This document shows positions 1 through 8,790 of a DNA stretch of 64,000 bases, piece after piece. The stretch covers positions 434,001 to 498,000 of the forward strand of contig NZ_LR134117.1 of the NCBI RefSeq assembly GCF_900635445.1, given 5' to 3'. Source of the stretch: Serratia odorifera (GTDB lineage Bacteria; Pseudomonadota; Gammaproteobacteria; Enterobacterales; Enterobacteriaceae). How positions within the stretch are numbered: the stretch's first letter is position 1; every line of letters begins with the position of its first letter. The notes beneath the pieces are model-generated. The model made no database searches, was not told the origin of the DNA, and saw nothing but the letters and a program-made list of their open reading frames with translations. A program made the translations under genes and the position numbers.

Positions 1-923
1 CCGGCTGGATGGGCGGCTACAGCGGTAATCTGTCAAGACCGGAACTGTTTGCACTGATGGCGAACTCTGACTGCGTGCTGAACTTTGGCGCACGGCTGGT
101 GGATTCGACCACCGGTTACTTTTCGCATCAGATCCCAACCGCAGGACAGATAGACATTCAGCCATACACGGTGAAACTGGACAACGTCGCCTATCCGGCA
201 GTGGCCGCCGCCGATCTGTTGCAGGCACTGCTGGACGGTGCCGCCGGCGACGCGGCGACGCCAATGGCCACGCTGCCCAACCCACGCCACAAACTGGCCG
301 CCCCCAGCGACGCACCGCTCGATCAGGCCTATTTTTGGCAGCGTATGAGCCGATTTATTGCCGAAGACGACGTGCTGGTGGTCGAAAACGGTACCTCGGG
401 AGCGGCCATCGGTGGTATGCGCATGCCAGACGGGGTGAAAGTGGTGAATCAGCCGATTTGGGGCTCCATCGGTTATACCTTACCGGCGCTGCTCGGCACG
501 CTGATGGCCGCGCCGGAACGCCGGCAAATACTGTTCATTGGTGATGGTTCGTTCCAGTTGACTGCCCAGGAAGTGTCAACGCTGCTGCGTTACGAGCAAA
601 AACCCATTATCTTCCTGATAAACAATGACGGTTACACCATCGAACGTTATATCCTCGGCGAAGCATCATCGTACAACGATATCGGCCGCTGGGATTATGC
701 CGCACTGCCAGCGGTGCTCAACACCGAGGCTCGCCCATTCTGCGCCGCCGTGGAAACCGGCCAACAGCTGGAACTGGCGCTGGAACACGCATCTCGCCAG
801 GACCGGCTGGCGTTTATTGAAGTGAAATTGCCGATGATGGATACACCGCCGGTGATGAAAGAGTTCTGCAACCGCTGTAATAACTTCAACTTCGGCTTGC
901 GCAACCCGCGCCGCTGCGCCTAA
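1..923 (+). CDS. ipdC: Indolepyruvate/phenylpyruvate decarboxylase, C-terminal part (5' end outside window)
   Basis: Thiamine-diphosphate-dependent 2-oxo acid decarboxylase; the family turns indole-3-pyruvate (or phenylpyruvate) into the aldehyde and CO2 in the cytoplasm. The reading frame is open from the first base (codons start at position 3) to TAA at 921-923, so about 307 residues are visible of a family length near 550. The C-terminal ThDP domain is clear: GDGSFQLTAQE followed by NNDGYTIE is the GDG-N(25-30)-NN cofactor motif. The central domain precedes it. Next to it, convergent, is a DUF1615 lipoprotein gene, and a phenylacetaldehyde dehydrogenase gene lies 2.8 kb downstream, which could oxidise the aldehyde product. 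Exact substrate (indole or phenyl) cannot be read from this fragment; a pyruvate decarboxylase-like enzyme is the alternative. Confidence 0.85.
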   Translation, partial: GWMGGYSGNLSRPELFALMANSDCVLNFGARLVDSTTGYFSHQIPTAGQIDIQPYTVKLDNVAYPAVAAADLLQALLDGAAGDAATPMATLPNPRHKLAAPSDAPLDQAYFWQRMSRFIAEDDVLVVENGTSGAAIGGMRMPDGVKVVNQPIWGSIGYTLPALLGTLMAAPERRQILFIGDGSFQLTAQEVSTLLRYEQKPIIFLINNDGYTIERYILGEASSYNDIGRWDYAALPAVLNTEARPFCAAVETGQQLELALEHASRQDRLAFIEVKLPMMDTPPVMKEFCNRCNNFNFGLRNPRRCA

Positions 924-2093
924 TCAGTCGGGTGAGGGACAAACGGCCCTTCCGCCTCCCTCACCCATGAGGTTTTTTATTTGGCGCGAGCCAGGCAACG
1001 TTGACCGGCGATCGTCAACCCGTTTGGCAAACCAGGCCGTGGTCAACTTGCGGGTAATTTTCGGGCTTTCAAGCGTAATGCCCGGCAACACTTCACGCGG
1101 CAACTTTTTGCCTTCGGTTTTTTCTGCCAGCGCAAACACCTGTTGGTAAACGTCGGTATGCTCGAAATCGAGGCTGTTGCCCTTCTCCAGCGCCCGCCGA
1201 ATGGCGGAATTGCTGATAGCCAGTCGTTTGCCCAACGCGCGCACCGCCAGTTCAGTGGAGCCAGGCTTGTCGGTGCCGTAGTTGATCAAGTCACCGTCCA
1301 GCGCCAGCGGAATGCCGCTCGCACGGCTGACCGCGCTCTGGAATGCCGCATTACGGCTGGCGTACCAACCGGCGTTGAAATCGGCGAAACGGTACAGTGA
1401 ACGGCTGTAATTGGCCGGATAGCCGAGCAGATGCATGATGCCGAAATACATGCCGCCACGCCGGCTGAACACTTCACGACGAATCGAACCTTCAATCGGA
1501 TACGGATACCCTTTGGCATTGGCCTCGGCAAAGGCGATGCTCACCTGCATGGGTCCACCGGTATGCACCGGGTTCAGATTGCCAAACAGCCGTTGGCCCA
1601 TCGGCACCATATCGATAAAGTCATCAAAGATGGCGCTCAGCTCCTTTTCACTGCGCACCTTGTCCAGTCGTGCGCTGTAACTCTTGCCGTTTGGCGAGGT
1701 GATCATCAGCGCGGTGCGCACCAGGAAATGCGGAATATGCAGTTGATCGGCGCGACGATCGATCTCTTTCCAGGCGATCTTCGGCAGCCCGGGCACCTGC
1801 GGATCGGCCTGGAAGGTCGATTCCTGCTCGGTAACCGCCAGTACGGAACAGATGTTCTCGTCGCTCGCGTCAAGGCCTTGCGCGGCAAACGCTGCGGTGA
1901 TATCCGTTGCCCAACCCTGGCGATCCTTGGCGCTGGGCGGCATCAGTTTGATGACTTGCGCCTTGACATCTGCCGGTCGGCGCTCAGGCGCTTCGGGGGT
2001 GGTTTTGCTGGCACACCCGGCCAACACCAGCAACGCGGTCAGCATTAGCGGTCGAAAGGCGGGGAGTCGTTCAGAATGGCGGTTATAAAACAT
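924..2093 (-). CDS. DUF1615 family outer-membrane-type lipoprotein (3' end probably frameshifted)
   Basis: Secreted lipoprotein of the DUF1615 family; molecular function unknown. The start at 2093 (MFYNRH...) is preferred because GGGA lies at good spacing; an upstream ATG at 2111 has no ribosome-binding site. A positively charged N-terminus, a hydrophobic segment and the lipobox LVLAGC show a type II signal peptide. As read the protein ends in a low-complexity tail that runs through the terminator hairpin. Removing one C of the CC near 1006-1010 on the minus strand gives instead an ending QRCLARAK with TAA at 977-979, immediately before the terminator. That ending looks natural, so a one-base insertion near 1005-1012 is likely, either real or a sequencing error. 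Confidence 0.75.
   Translation of the reverse strand: MFYNRHSERLPAFRPLMLTALLVLAGCASKTTPEAPERRPADVKAQVIKLMPPSAKDRQGWATDITAAFAAQGLDASDENICSVLAVTEQESTFQADPQVPGLPKIAWKEIDRRADQLHIPHFLVRTALMITSPNGKSYSARLDKVRSEKELSAIFDDFIDMVPMGQRLFGNLNPVHTGGPMQVSIAFAEANAKGYPYPIEGSIRREVFSRRGGMYFGIMHLLGYPANYSRSLYRFADFNAGWYASRNAAFQSAVSRASGIPLALDGDLINYGTDKPGSTELAVRALGKRLAISNSAIRRALEKGNSLDFEHTDVYQQVFALAEKTEGKKLPREVLPGITLESPKITRKLTTAWFAKRVDDRRSTLPGSRQIKNLMGEGGGRAVCPSPD
930..978. terminator. Bidirectional rho-independent terminator
   Basis: The 9-bp arms GGGTGAGGG (930-938) and CCCTCACCC (958-966) form a hairpin, followed on the plus strand by ATGAGG and a run of six T at 973-978. It sits between the convergent ipdC-like and DUF1615 genes and probably ends ipdC transcription. 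It lies inside the DUF1615 frame as read, which supports the idea that this frame is extended by a frameshift. Confidence 0.7.
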
Positions 2094-2262
2094 CTTTTCC
2101 CTGATTATCATGGCATCGGCGTAAAAGACGTTATCTCAGCTGCCGTTTATGATCCAGTACCCGCCGTCGAAAACTGCCCTGCGTTATGCTGCGGATGGTA
2201 AAACACACCAATAACATGCATTATATATGCAATTTAAATCAGACTTGATGCTGGAGAATGAC

Positions 2263-2859
2263 ATGTCGATCACCACGCAACCGGAAGACTACTTTCACCA
2301 AAAATACGGCCTGAGCCGTACCCACTCGGAAGTGATCGCCGCAGTCCGCCAGATAGCGGCAGGCAAGGCGCTGGATCTGGGCTGTGGCGGCGGGCGAAAC
2401 TCGCTGTATCTCAACCTGAAGGGCTTCGAGGTAACCGCCTGGGACAAGAATGCGCTCAGCGTCGCCGAACTGAACCGGATCATTGATGCCGAACGCCTGA
2501 ACCATATCAGCGCCAGCGAACAGGACTTGAATAGCCATCGCTTTAGCGGTGCCTATGACTTTATTCTTTCCACCGTGGTGATGATGTTTCTGCAACCCGC
2601 AACCATCCCCACCATGATACAGGATATGCAGGCCAGCACCGTCAGCGGCGGTCACAATCTGATTGTCGCCGCGATGGACACGCCGGACTTCCCTTGCCCG
2701 CTGCCGTTTCCGTTCACCTTCAAACCCGATGAACTGAAAAATTATTATCGCCACTGGGAAATTGTGAAATATAACGAGGATGTCGGTCAACTGCATAAAA
2801 CCGATGCCAATGGCCAGCGTATCCAACTGCGTTTCGCCACCTTGCTGGCGCGGAAATGA
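2263..2859 (+). CDS. tehB: Tellurite methyltransferase TehB
   Basis: SAM-dependent methyltransferase of the TehB family, about 198 residues, which detoxifies tellurite (and selenium compounds) by methylation in the cytoplasm. The Rossmann-type SAM-binding motif ALDLGCGGGRNSLYL is near residue 40, and the sequence is collinear with enterobacterial TehB. The start at 2263 (MSITTQPEDYF) is chosen because GGAG lies 6 bases upstream; ATGs at 2227 and 2248 are in frame but lack a site. No tehA exporter gene is adjacent, so this is a stand-alone copy. Confidence 0.88.
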   Translation: MSITTQPEDYFHQKYGLSRTHSEVIAAVRQIAAGKALDLGCGGGRNSLYLNLKGFEVTAWDKNALSVAELNRIIDAERLNHISASEQDLNSHRFSGAYDFILSTVVMMFLQPATIPTMIQDMQASTVSGGHNLIVAAMDTPDFPCPLPFPFTFKPDELKNYYRHWEIVKYNEDVGQLHKTDANGQRIQLRFATLLARK

Positions 2860-2977
2860 TGGTTCGGACAATGCAGATTGCCAAGCCCAACGCGCAGCGT
2901 TAGGATCGGGCACGGCCCAACCGGGGCCAGGGATAACGCCTGAGCGTTGCACGTATTAAAAGGCTTGTGAGGTTAAT

Positions 2978-3616
2978 GTGTTAGAGAGTTTTGGCATCCT
3001 GAATTTATGGACTTATCTCGCAGGGGTGATTTTTATCATTGTCCTGCCGGGTCCAAATAGCCTGTTTGTGTTGAAAATGGGTATTTCGCGCGGCGTTCGC
3101 GCCGGCTATACCGCCGCCCTGGGCGTATTTATCGGTGATGCCATTTTGATTTTTTGCGCCTATATCGGCGTCGCCACGCTGATCCGCACCACGCCGTTCC
3201 TGTTTACCCTGGTGCGTTATTTGGGTGCCCTGTATTTGCTGTTCCTCGGCGCCAAGCTCCTGTACGCCACTTTTATTCAAAAGAATCAAACGGCACAGCA
3301 GCCGCTGGAAAGTAGCAACAGCATTCTGCGCAAATCGTTGACGCTGAGCCTGACCAATCCCAAAGCCATTCTGTTTTACGTGTCGTTCTTCGTGCAGTTT
3401 ATTGATTTTAATTACGCACACCCTGGGCTGTCCTACACCATTCTGGCGCTGATTCTGGAGTCGGTAAGCTTTGTTTACATGACCACGCTGATCTTTGCCG
3501 GCAGTATGCTGGCGCATTTCTTCAGCCATAAAAAACGCCTGGCCAAATTGGGCAATGGCCTGATTGCCCTGCTATTCCTCGGCTTCGCCACCCGGCTGGC
3601 CACCCTCAGTTCATAA
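2978..3616 (+). CDS. leuE: Leucine efflux protein LeuE (LysE/RhtB family)
   Basis: Inner-membrane amino acid exporter of 212 residues with about six hydrophobic segments. The LysE-family signature VLPGPNSLFVLKMGISRG is at residues 22-39, and SLTNPKAILFYVSFFVQF is the conserved central motif. It matches the Escherichia coli LeuE (YeaS) pattern over the whole length, including the C-terminal GFATRLATL. Translation starts at GTG 2978, with TGAGG just upstream; the ATG at 2976 is out of frame. It probably exports leucine and analogues. It stands alone, with no divergent LysR regulator. Confidence 0.85.
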   Translation: MLESFGILNLWTYLAGVIFIIVLPGPNSLFVLKMGISRGVRAGYTAALGVFIGDAILIFCAYIGVATLIRTTPFLFTLVRYLGALYLLFLGAKLLYATFIQKNQTAQQPLESSNSILRKSLTLSLTNPKAILFYVSFFVQFIDFNYAHPGLSYTILALILESVSFVYMTTLIFAGSMLAHFFSHKKRLAKLGNGLIALLFLGFATRLATLSS

Positions 3617-3665
3617 TTCGCTCCAGCGGCCAGCTCAGGTCGCGTTAGCGGGCGCGAGTGGCGGC

Positions 3666-3702
3666 TGTCACGCAGAGCAAATCGATTGTCAGGCAAACAA
3701 AA
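3666..3702 (+). promoter_or_regulatory. Putative FeaR binding site: direct repeat spaced 21 bp
   Basis: Two similar 16-mers, TGTCACGCAGAGCAAA (3666-3681) and TGTCAGGCAAACAAAA (3687-3702), lie 21 bp apart, two helical turns, as is usual for AraC-family activators. They are 66 bp upstream of feaB. A TAGACT at 3723-3728 could be the -10 box. The 11-mer TGTCAGGCAAA also recurs inverted at 3748-3758. Assignment to FeaR is inferred from the neighbouring feaR gene. Confidence 0.5.
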
Positions 3703-3767
3703 GCCGGCAGTGCAAAAACGCCTAGACTGGTGCCGTTAAGTGACCTTTTTGCCTGACAGGAGGGCGT

Positions 3768-5268
3768 ATGCCTGACAATACCGTAACCATTCTGGACAGC
3801 GTGTCGCAGTTTCTCGATCGTCAACATGGTCTGTATATTGACGGGCAATCGCAGCCCTCGCAGGCCGAACAGCGGCTGCCGGTGCATAACCCTGCCGACG
3901 GACAGCAGATTTCCACTACCGCCGACGCCAGCGCCGAAGACGTTGCGCGCGCCGTGACCTCCGCCCATCGGGCCTTCACCGCCGGCGTCTGGGCACAGCG
4001 GTTGCCGGCCGAGCGTGAACGTATCCTGTTGCGCTATGCCGATCTGGTCGAACAGCACGCCGAACAGCTGGCACAGTTGGAAACGTTGGAACAGGGCAAA
4101 TCCATCATGATTTCCCGTGATTTTGAGGTTGGCTGCACGCTGAACTGGATGCGTTACACCGCCGGCCTGGCGACAAAAATCACCGGCCAAACGCTGGACG
4201 TCTCTATCCCGATGCCGCCGGGGGCCCGCTATCAGGTCTATACCCGCAAAGAACCGATTGGCGTGGTGGCCGGCATCGTGCCGTGGAACTTCCCGCTGAT
4301 GATTGGTATTTGGAAGGTGATGCCTGCGTTGGCTGCCGGTTGCTCGATCGTTATCAAACCGTCGGAAACTACGCCGCTGACGCTATTGCGCATGGCCGAA
4401 CTGGCCAGCGAAGCCGGCATCCCGCCGGGCGTATTCAATGTGGTGACCGGCCGTGGCGCGGTATGCGGCAAGGCCTTGACCGAGCACCCGCTGGTGGCCA
4501 AAGTCAGTTTCACCGGCTCAACGCCGGTAGGTAAAGGCATCGCCCGTGCGGCAGCCGACCGCTTAACGCGCGTCACCTTGGAGCTGGGCGGTAAAAACCC
4601 GGCAATCGTATTACAAGATGCTGATATCACGCAGGTGGTTGAAGGCCTGATGATGGGCAGCTTCCTCAATCAGGGACAGGTGTGTGCCGCCAGTTCGCGT
4701 ATTTATATCGAAGCGCCGATTTACGATAACGTGGTCGCCGGCTTTGAACAGGCGGTGAAATCGCTCAGCGTCGGCCCCGGAATGGATACCCGCGCGCAGA
4801 TCACCCCCGCTGGTATCGCGCAGTCACCGCGACAGGGTGGCCGCCTTTCTCGACGATGCCAAAGCCAAACATGCCGAACTGATCGCCGGCGCCAATGGCC
4901 CGGTGGGTGACGGCTTCTATATTCCCCCCACTCTGGTTATTAACCCGGCGGCAAATCTCAATCTGACACGAGAAGAGGTGTTTGGCCCGGTGGTGAACCT
5001 GATCCGCGTTGCGGATGGCGAGGAAGCGTTGCGGCTGGCCAACGACAGCGAATACGGACTGACCGCCAGCCTGTGGACCCGCAGTTTGCAAGCTGCAATG
5101 GCCTATACCCCACGCATTCAGGCCGGCACGGTGTGGGTCAACACCCATACATTGATTGACGCCAATATGCCGTTTGGCGGTTTCAAACAATCCGGCAGCG
5201 GCCGCGATTTTGGCCCGGACTGGCTGGACGCCTATACCGAGTCAAAATCCGTATGTATTCGTTACTGA
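3768..5268 (+). pseudogene. feaB: Phenylacetaldehyde dehydrogenase FeaB, frameshifted as read
   Basis: NAD-dependent aldehyde dehydrogenase that oxidises phenylacetaldehyde (and related aromatic aldehydes) to the acid. The match to E. coli FeaB is close from MPDNTVTILDSVSQFLDRQHG to the C-terminal SVCIRY, about 499 residues. The core motifs PWNFPLMIG, FTGSTPVGKG, LELGGKNPAIV and the catalytic cysteine in NQGQVCAASSR are present. Between residues 345 and 360 the frame shifts: the first frame runs from 3768 to a stop at 4910, and the second continues to 5268. Dropping one C from CCCCC at 4804-4808 restores the expected sequence. This is either a homopolymer sequencing error or an inactivating insertion. 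feaR is convergent downstream. Confidence 0.85.
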
Positions 5269-5272
5269 GCGC

Positions 5273-5297
5273 CATGCCCTCAGCCCGCGGGGGCATG
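5273..5297. terminator. Hairpin between convergent feaB and feaR
   Basis: Arms CATGCCC (5273-5279) and GGGCATG (5291-5297) form a GC-rich hairpin in the 42-bp gap between the two convergent genes. There is no strong T run on either strand, so it is only a plausible shared terminator. Confidence 0.4.
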
Positions 5298-5310
5298 CTC
5301 CAACCACCGT

Positions 5311-6225
5311 TTATTGGTATTGCTTGCGATAGTCGCTAGGCGAAACGCCAAAACGCTGCTTGAAGGCGGTGGAAAAATGGCTATGGTCGCTGAATCCCCA
5401 GTCATAGCCAAGACCGGCCAGTTTTTGCCGCTCAGGCGCGTTACGTAGCGCCTGAGCACACAGATCCAGACGCCGATGCTTGATGTACTGCGCCACCACC
5501 AGCCCCCGGCGGGCAAATAGCCGGTACAGGCTACGCAGCGAGACGCCAACCTCCGCCGCCAGCCATTCCGGGCGCAGCCGTTCGGATTGAATATGCCTAT
5601 CGATCAGCGCCAGCGCCTTGTCAAAAAGCGGCTGATGCAGCTCGGCGCCACGATCGTGGCTGGTCAGCGTCGGTCGTAACAGGGTGGCGATGGCATTCAA
5701 CACCGCTTCGCTTTCTGCCGCACTCATCGCCGGATGCTTGATACATTCGGCGACCAACTGATAACTGAGCTGCACGACCGCGCGATCGGCACCGATACGT
5801 TTGGCGCATTGCACATCGGCAACGCGAAATGGTTGCTCCAGATAGCAGCGAGGCAATAGCAGAGAGATTTGCCGCGAATCCTGCGGAAAACTGAAATGGC
5901 TGGGCCGAGAGGCATCGATCAGCGTAACGTCGCCGGCGGTCAATAAACTCTGCTGTCCGCCCTGCGTCATCAGCGCGCTACCGCGCAGTTGGAAAACGGT
6001 AAAGAAGTGGCCGCCGTCACTTTGCGCGACTTCGCGCCGGGTACGGTACAGAGATGCCTGAGCCACATCCACGATACTCAGGCGTAAGGCATGCGAACGG
6101 AACTCCTGCAGTGCACCGCTGAACTCGGCACCGAGCGATTTGGCCGCAAAGCGACCGCAGGCGGCGTTGATACTGCACAGCCACTGCTCGAAACCGACCT
6201 CCCTCTCCTGTCTGGAAAGCGCCAT
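5311..6225 (-). CDS. feaR: AraC-family activator FeaR
   Basis: Transcription activator of the tyramine/phenylethylamine catabolic genes, 304 residues. The N-terminal effector domain carries FTVFQLRGSALM and LIDASRPSHFSF; the C-terminal AraC domain has two helix-turn-helices (EWLAAEVGVSLRSLYRLF and LGYDWGFSDHSHFSTAFKQ). It is collinear with E. coli FeaR. The start at 6225 follows AAGGGG; the longer open frame to 6336 has no ribosome-binding site. It is convergent with feaB; no tynA amine oxidase gene is in the window, so its target here may be feaB alone. Confidence 0.88.
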   Translation of the reverse strand: MALSRQEREVGFEQWLCSINAACGRFAAKSLGAEFSGALQEFRSHALRLSIVDVAQASLYRTRREVAQSDGGHFFTVFQLRGSALMTQGGQQSLLTAGDVTLIDASRPSHFSFPQDSRQISLLLPRCYLEQPFRVADVQCAKRIGADRAVVQLSYQLVAECIKHPAMSAAESEAVLNAIATLLRPTLTSHDRGAELHQPLFDKALALIDRHIQSERLRPEWLAAEVGVSLRSLYRLFARRGLVVAQYIKHRRLDLCAQALRNAPERQKLAGLGYDWGFSDHSHFSTAFKQRFGVSPSDYRKQYQ

Positions 6226-6505
6226 GTTATCCCCTTTGCAATGTCGGTAATAAACGCACCACGGCAATATTGACCCCAAAGTCAACATAGTCATTCGCCC
6301 AGTGACAAGCAAAATGGGTGCGAGGATTTGGCACAACGATCACAGATTGCGTTCAAGCAAGGTTGCCGGCGGCGATTACCCACCGCTGCCACCGCTGGCA
6401 TACCCGCCAGCGGCCGGGCAACCCTCCTCGCCTCGGTTGGCTTAACGCGCCATCCTGATCCACGCTTAAACATAGCGATTTCTTGCCATTCTGGGAGGAG
6501 GATGT

Positions 6506-6844
6506 ATGCCCGAACAATTCAACAGCTGTATCGAAGCTTGCTATGCCTGCGCAGCAGCCTGCGATCGTTGCGCGGCCTGTTGCTTGCAAGAAGAGGATCT
6601 GGCGATGATGCGCCAGTGCATCCGGTTAGACATTCAATGCGCAAATATATGCCGGCTGTCTGCGCAGTTTATCTCGCTGGACAGCGAATTTGCCCGCCAA
6701 TTATGCAATCTATGCGCCGAACTGTGTGAAAAATGCGGCAATGAATGCGCCAAGCATCAAGCCGAACATTGCCAACTGTGCGCCAAAGCCTGTCACCGTT
6801 GCGCACAGGAATGCCGCAGTATGGCGTCTGCCGCCGGGGTTTAA
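6506..6844 (+). CDS. Four-helix-bundle copper-storage protein (Csp-type, DUF326)
   Basis: A 112-residue cytosolic protein with 20 cysteines arranged as repeated CxxC/CxxxC along predicted helices (for example EACYACAAACDRCAACC and CAELCEKCGNECAKHQ). This is the pattern of Csp3-type proteins, in which cysteines line the core of a four-helix bundle and bind many Cu(I) ions. No signal peptide or Tat motif is seen, so it would act in the cytosol. GGAGGAGG at 6494-6501 sets the start. No copper exporter or CueR-type regulator lies beside it. Copper binding is inferred from the family. Confidence 0.8.
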   Translation: MPEQFNSCIEACYACAAACDRCAACCLQEEDLAMMRQCIRLDIQCANICRLSAQFISLDSEFARQLCNLCAELCEKCGNECAKHQAEHCQLCAKACHRCAQECRSMASAAGV

Positions 6845-7118
6845 GCGGAAACGCCGTTGCGACAATCTGTTACAGCCCTCTGAACCGGCAAAGCGCCAGG
6901 CATACGCTGGCGCATTTGAGCCAAAGCCGTGGCGATACGCCTCCAGACGGATAATGAGCAGACAGTTAGGATGTTGAATCAGAAGTAAAATGCTCGCATC
7001 GCCGTCCAACCCTGGATTCGGAAAGTTCGGAAAGCTTGGCATATTGCAGCAAGCACCTAGACGAGACCCTAAAGCATGACTACGGTATTAAGGTGTCCCA
7101 TAATAGAAATGAGAGCAT

Positions 7119-7238
7119 ATGGTATCTCAAGCAAGAAAGCGCAATGCTTATATTAAACGCTTGATGTTGTACGTTATCGGCACCGTAGCAATACTCGTCG
7201 CCATGGCAGCAGTGATCTTTAACCCTCTACCGAACTGA
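7119..7238 (+). CDS. Predicted 39-residue single-pass membrane protein
   Basis: The open frame starts MVSQARKRNAYIKRL, a basic N-terminus, and continues with a hydrophobic stretch of about 20 residues (LYVIGTVAILVAMAAVIF), ending at TGA 7236-7238. This is the layout of small inner-membrane proteins. The ribosome-binding site is weak (GAGAG about 3 bases upstream). The hairpin CCCCC-TGCCT-GGGGG directly follows the stop. The segment 6845-7118 before it holds nothing I can recognise. It could be a chance frame; ribosome profiling or conservation would decide. Confidence 0.4.
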   Translation: MVSQARKRNAYIKRLMLYVIGTVAILVAMAAVIFNPLPN

Positions 7239-7461
7239 CCCCCTGCCTGGGGGTAGTTCAGAGAATTTCCCGCCCTACATCACGTACATTCACATCAGGA
7301 ATCATAAGGCAAGGATCTTTGTGGTTCTCCTTCAGTTTTGCGCATTTTTCGGAAAAAACCTAAAAACTTTATGTTATGCTACGCCCACACACAGACAACA
7401 GCAGTAGCAACAGGTGAAGGGAAACTGACCTGTCAACCAAACAACAATTTGGAAGTACGCT

Positions 7462-7884
7462 ATGAAGTTTATTTTTGACAATACTTTGCGCTGGATGATA
7501 GCGCTGTTCTTCGTTGCCGTCCCATTTAACCCTTATATCTCTGGAATAACACTCTACTTATGGATCTTTCTGGTATTTGCCGATACGACTTTCCTTAGCC
7601 GGCTACGAATATTAAGCGTCAGGATATTAGCCTTCATCTTTCTCTGGATGGCGGTTTGCTTTGCCGCATTCAATCCTTTCATCGCGATAAAATCAGCCAT
7701 GATCGCCCTAGGTGTTTCCTATTTCGTATTGATGAAAGATGAAGTGGCAAAGAAAGTTTATTTCTGTTTTATACTGTCAATAATATGGTGCTTATTACAA
7801 TTCACGGCGTTCTTTATCGATAAAAGCATCGCCATGGAAATGGGCCCTAAAAACATGTCTCAATTGATCTGGGGCTCTTTGGCA
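7462..7884 (+). pseudogene. O-antigen polymerase/ligase-like membrane protein, 5' part (interrupted by IS66)
   Basis: First 141 codons of a polytopic membrane protein with several hydrophobic helices (for example WMIALFFVAVPFNPYISG). Codon 141 (GCA, 7882-7884) is the last base triplet before the insertion. Joining it to 12477 restores one frame of 385 codons, the size range of Wzy polymerases and WaaL-like ligases. GGAAG precedes the start, and TATGTT/TATGCT near 7370-7378 could be its -10 box. No other O-antigen genes are nearby, so its role in surface polysaccharide is inferred only from fold and motif. Confidence 0.7.
7877..7884. repeat. 8-bp target site duplication, left copy
   Basis: CTTTGGCA directly before the first base of the IS; the identical copy is at 12469-12476. 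An 8-bp duplication is typical of IS66-family transposition. Confidence 0.95.
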
Positions 7885-7906
7885 GTAAGCGCCCCGTGAA
7901 GGACGT
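7885..7906. repeat. IS66 terminal inverted repeat, tnpC end
   Basis: Begins GTAAGCGCCCCGTGAAGG. It matches the other end at about 15 of 22 positions, with the outermost eight identical. Confidence 0.85.
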
Positions 7907-7916
7907 AGCGTAAGGA

Positions 7917-8707
7917 TTATTTTACAGGTGAGAGGTTCCAAGGCAGCAGTTCGTGTACCCGGTTCGAGGGCCAGTCGTTGATCTTGCCAAGCACGTCACG
8001 CAACCAGCTCTCCGGCTCCACCCCGTTCAGTTTGCAGGTGCCCAGCAGGCTGTAGATGATCGCCGCGGCGCCCCCGCCGTTGTCAGAACCGAAGAACAGG
8101 TAGTTTCGCCGCCCCACCGCCACACAACGCAGCGCGTTTTCGCAGATGTTGTTGTCGATTTCCACCCAACCGTCACTGCAGAACACGTTCAGCGCATCCC
8201 ACTGTTTCAGCATATAGCCGAACGCCTTCGACATCTCCGCATGCACCGACAGCGTCTTCATCTGCACCTGTATCCAGTCGTACAGCGACTGCATCAGAGG
8301 GCAACTTTTCTCTTTTCTGACCGCCAGCCGAACCTCCGCCGGGCTGCCCCGGATATCAGCCTCGATGGCATACAGCGCCGCTATCCGCCTGAGGGCTTCG
8401 CGCGTCAGGTCCGTCGGCCGGCGAACATGCTCGTCGTGGATTTTTCGGCGCGCATGCGCCAGGCACGCGGCTTCCGTCACCCGGCCGTTTTCGTACAGCG
8501 CGTCATAGCCGCCATACGCATCCGCCTGCAGCACTCCCCGGTACTCTGCCAGATGACGCTGCGGGTGTTCCCCCTTGCGATCGGGCGAGTACGCGAACCA
8601 CACCGCCGCCGGCATCGATGACCCCGCGTTGCGGTCATCCCGCACGTAGACCCATAACCTGCCGGTGCGCGTCTTGCCGGCTCCTGGCGACTGTACCTTC
8701 ACCGGCG
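7917..8707 (-). pseudogene. tnpC: IS66 transposase TnpC, 3' exon
   Basis: C-terminal 263 codons of the IS66 DDE transposase. The sequence GAGKTRTGRLWVYVRDDR, the zinc-free core ACLAHARRKIHDEH and the C-terminal NNICENALRCVAVGRRNYLF and DVLGKINDWPSNRVHELLPW are family signatures. It continues the frame of the 5' part at 10565-11384: the joined gene has 537 codons and reads ...HADDTPVKVQ across the splice point. The gene is functional only if the intron is spliced out of the mRNA. Confidence 0.9.
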
Positions 8708-8749
8708 GTCGAGTAGACCGGAGGGAACCGCCCCCTCCAGCCGCTCACA

Positions 8750-8783
8750 GAACCGTACGTGAAGCTCTCACCTCATACGGCTC
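8750..8783 (-). ncRNA. Group II intron domain V
   Basis: A 34-nt hairpin on the minus strand with arms beginning GAGCCGTATG and ending CGTACGGTTC. It carries the AGC catalytic triad near its base. It lies 42 bases from the intron 3' end, the normal position. Confidence 0.88.
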
Positions 8784-8790
8784 CTGTTAT

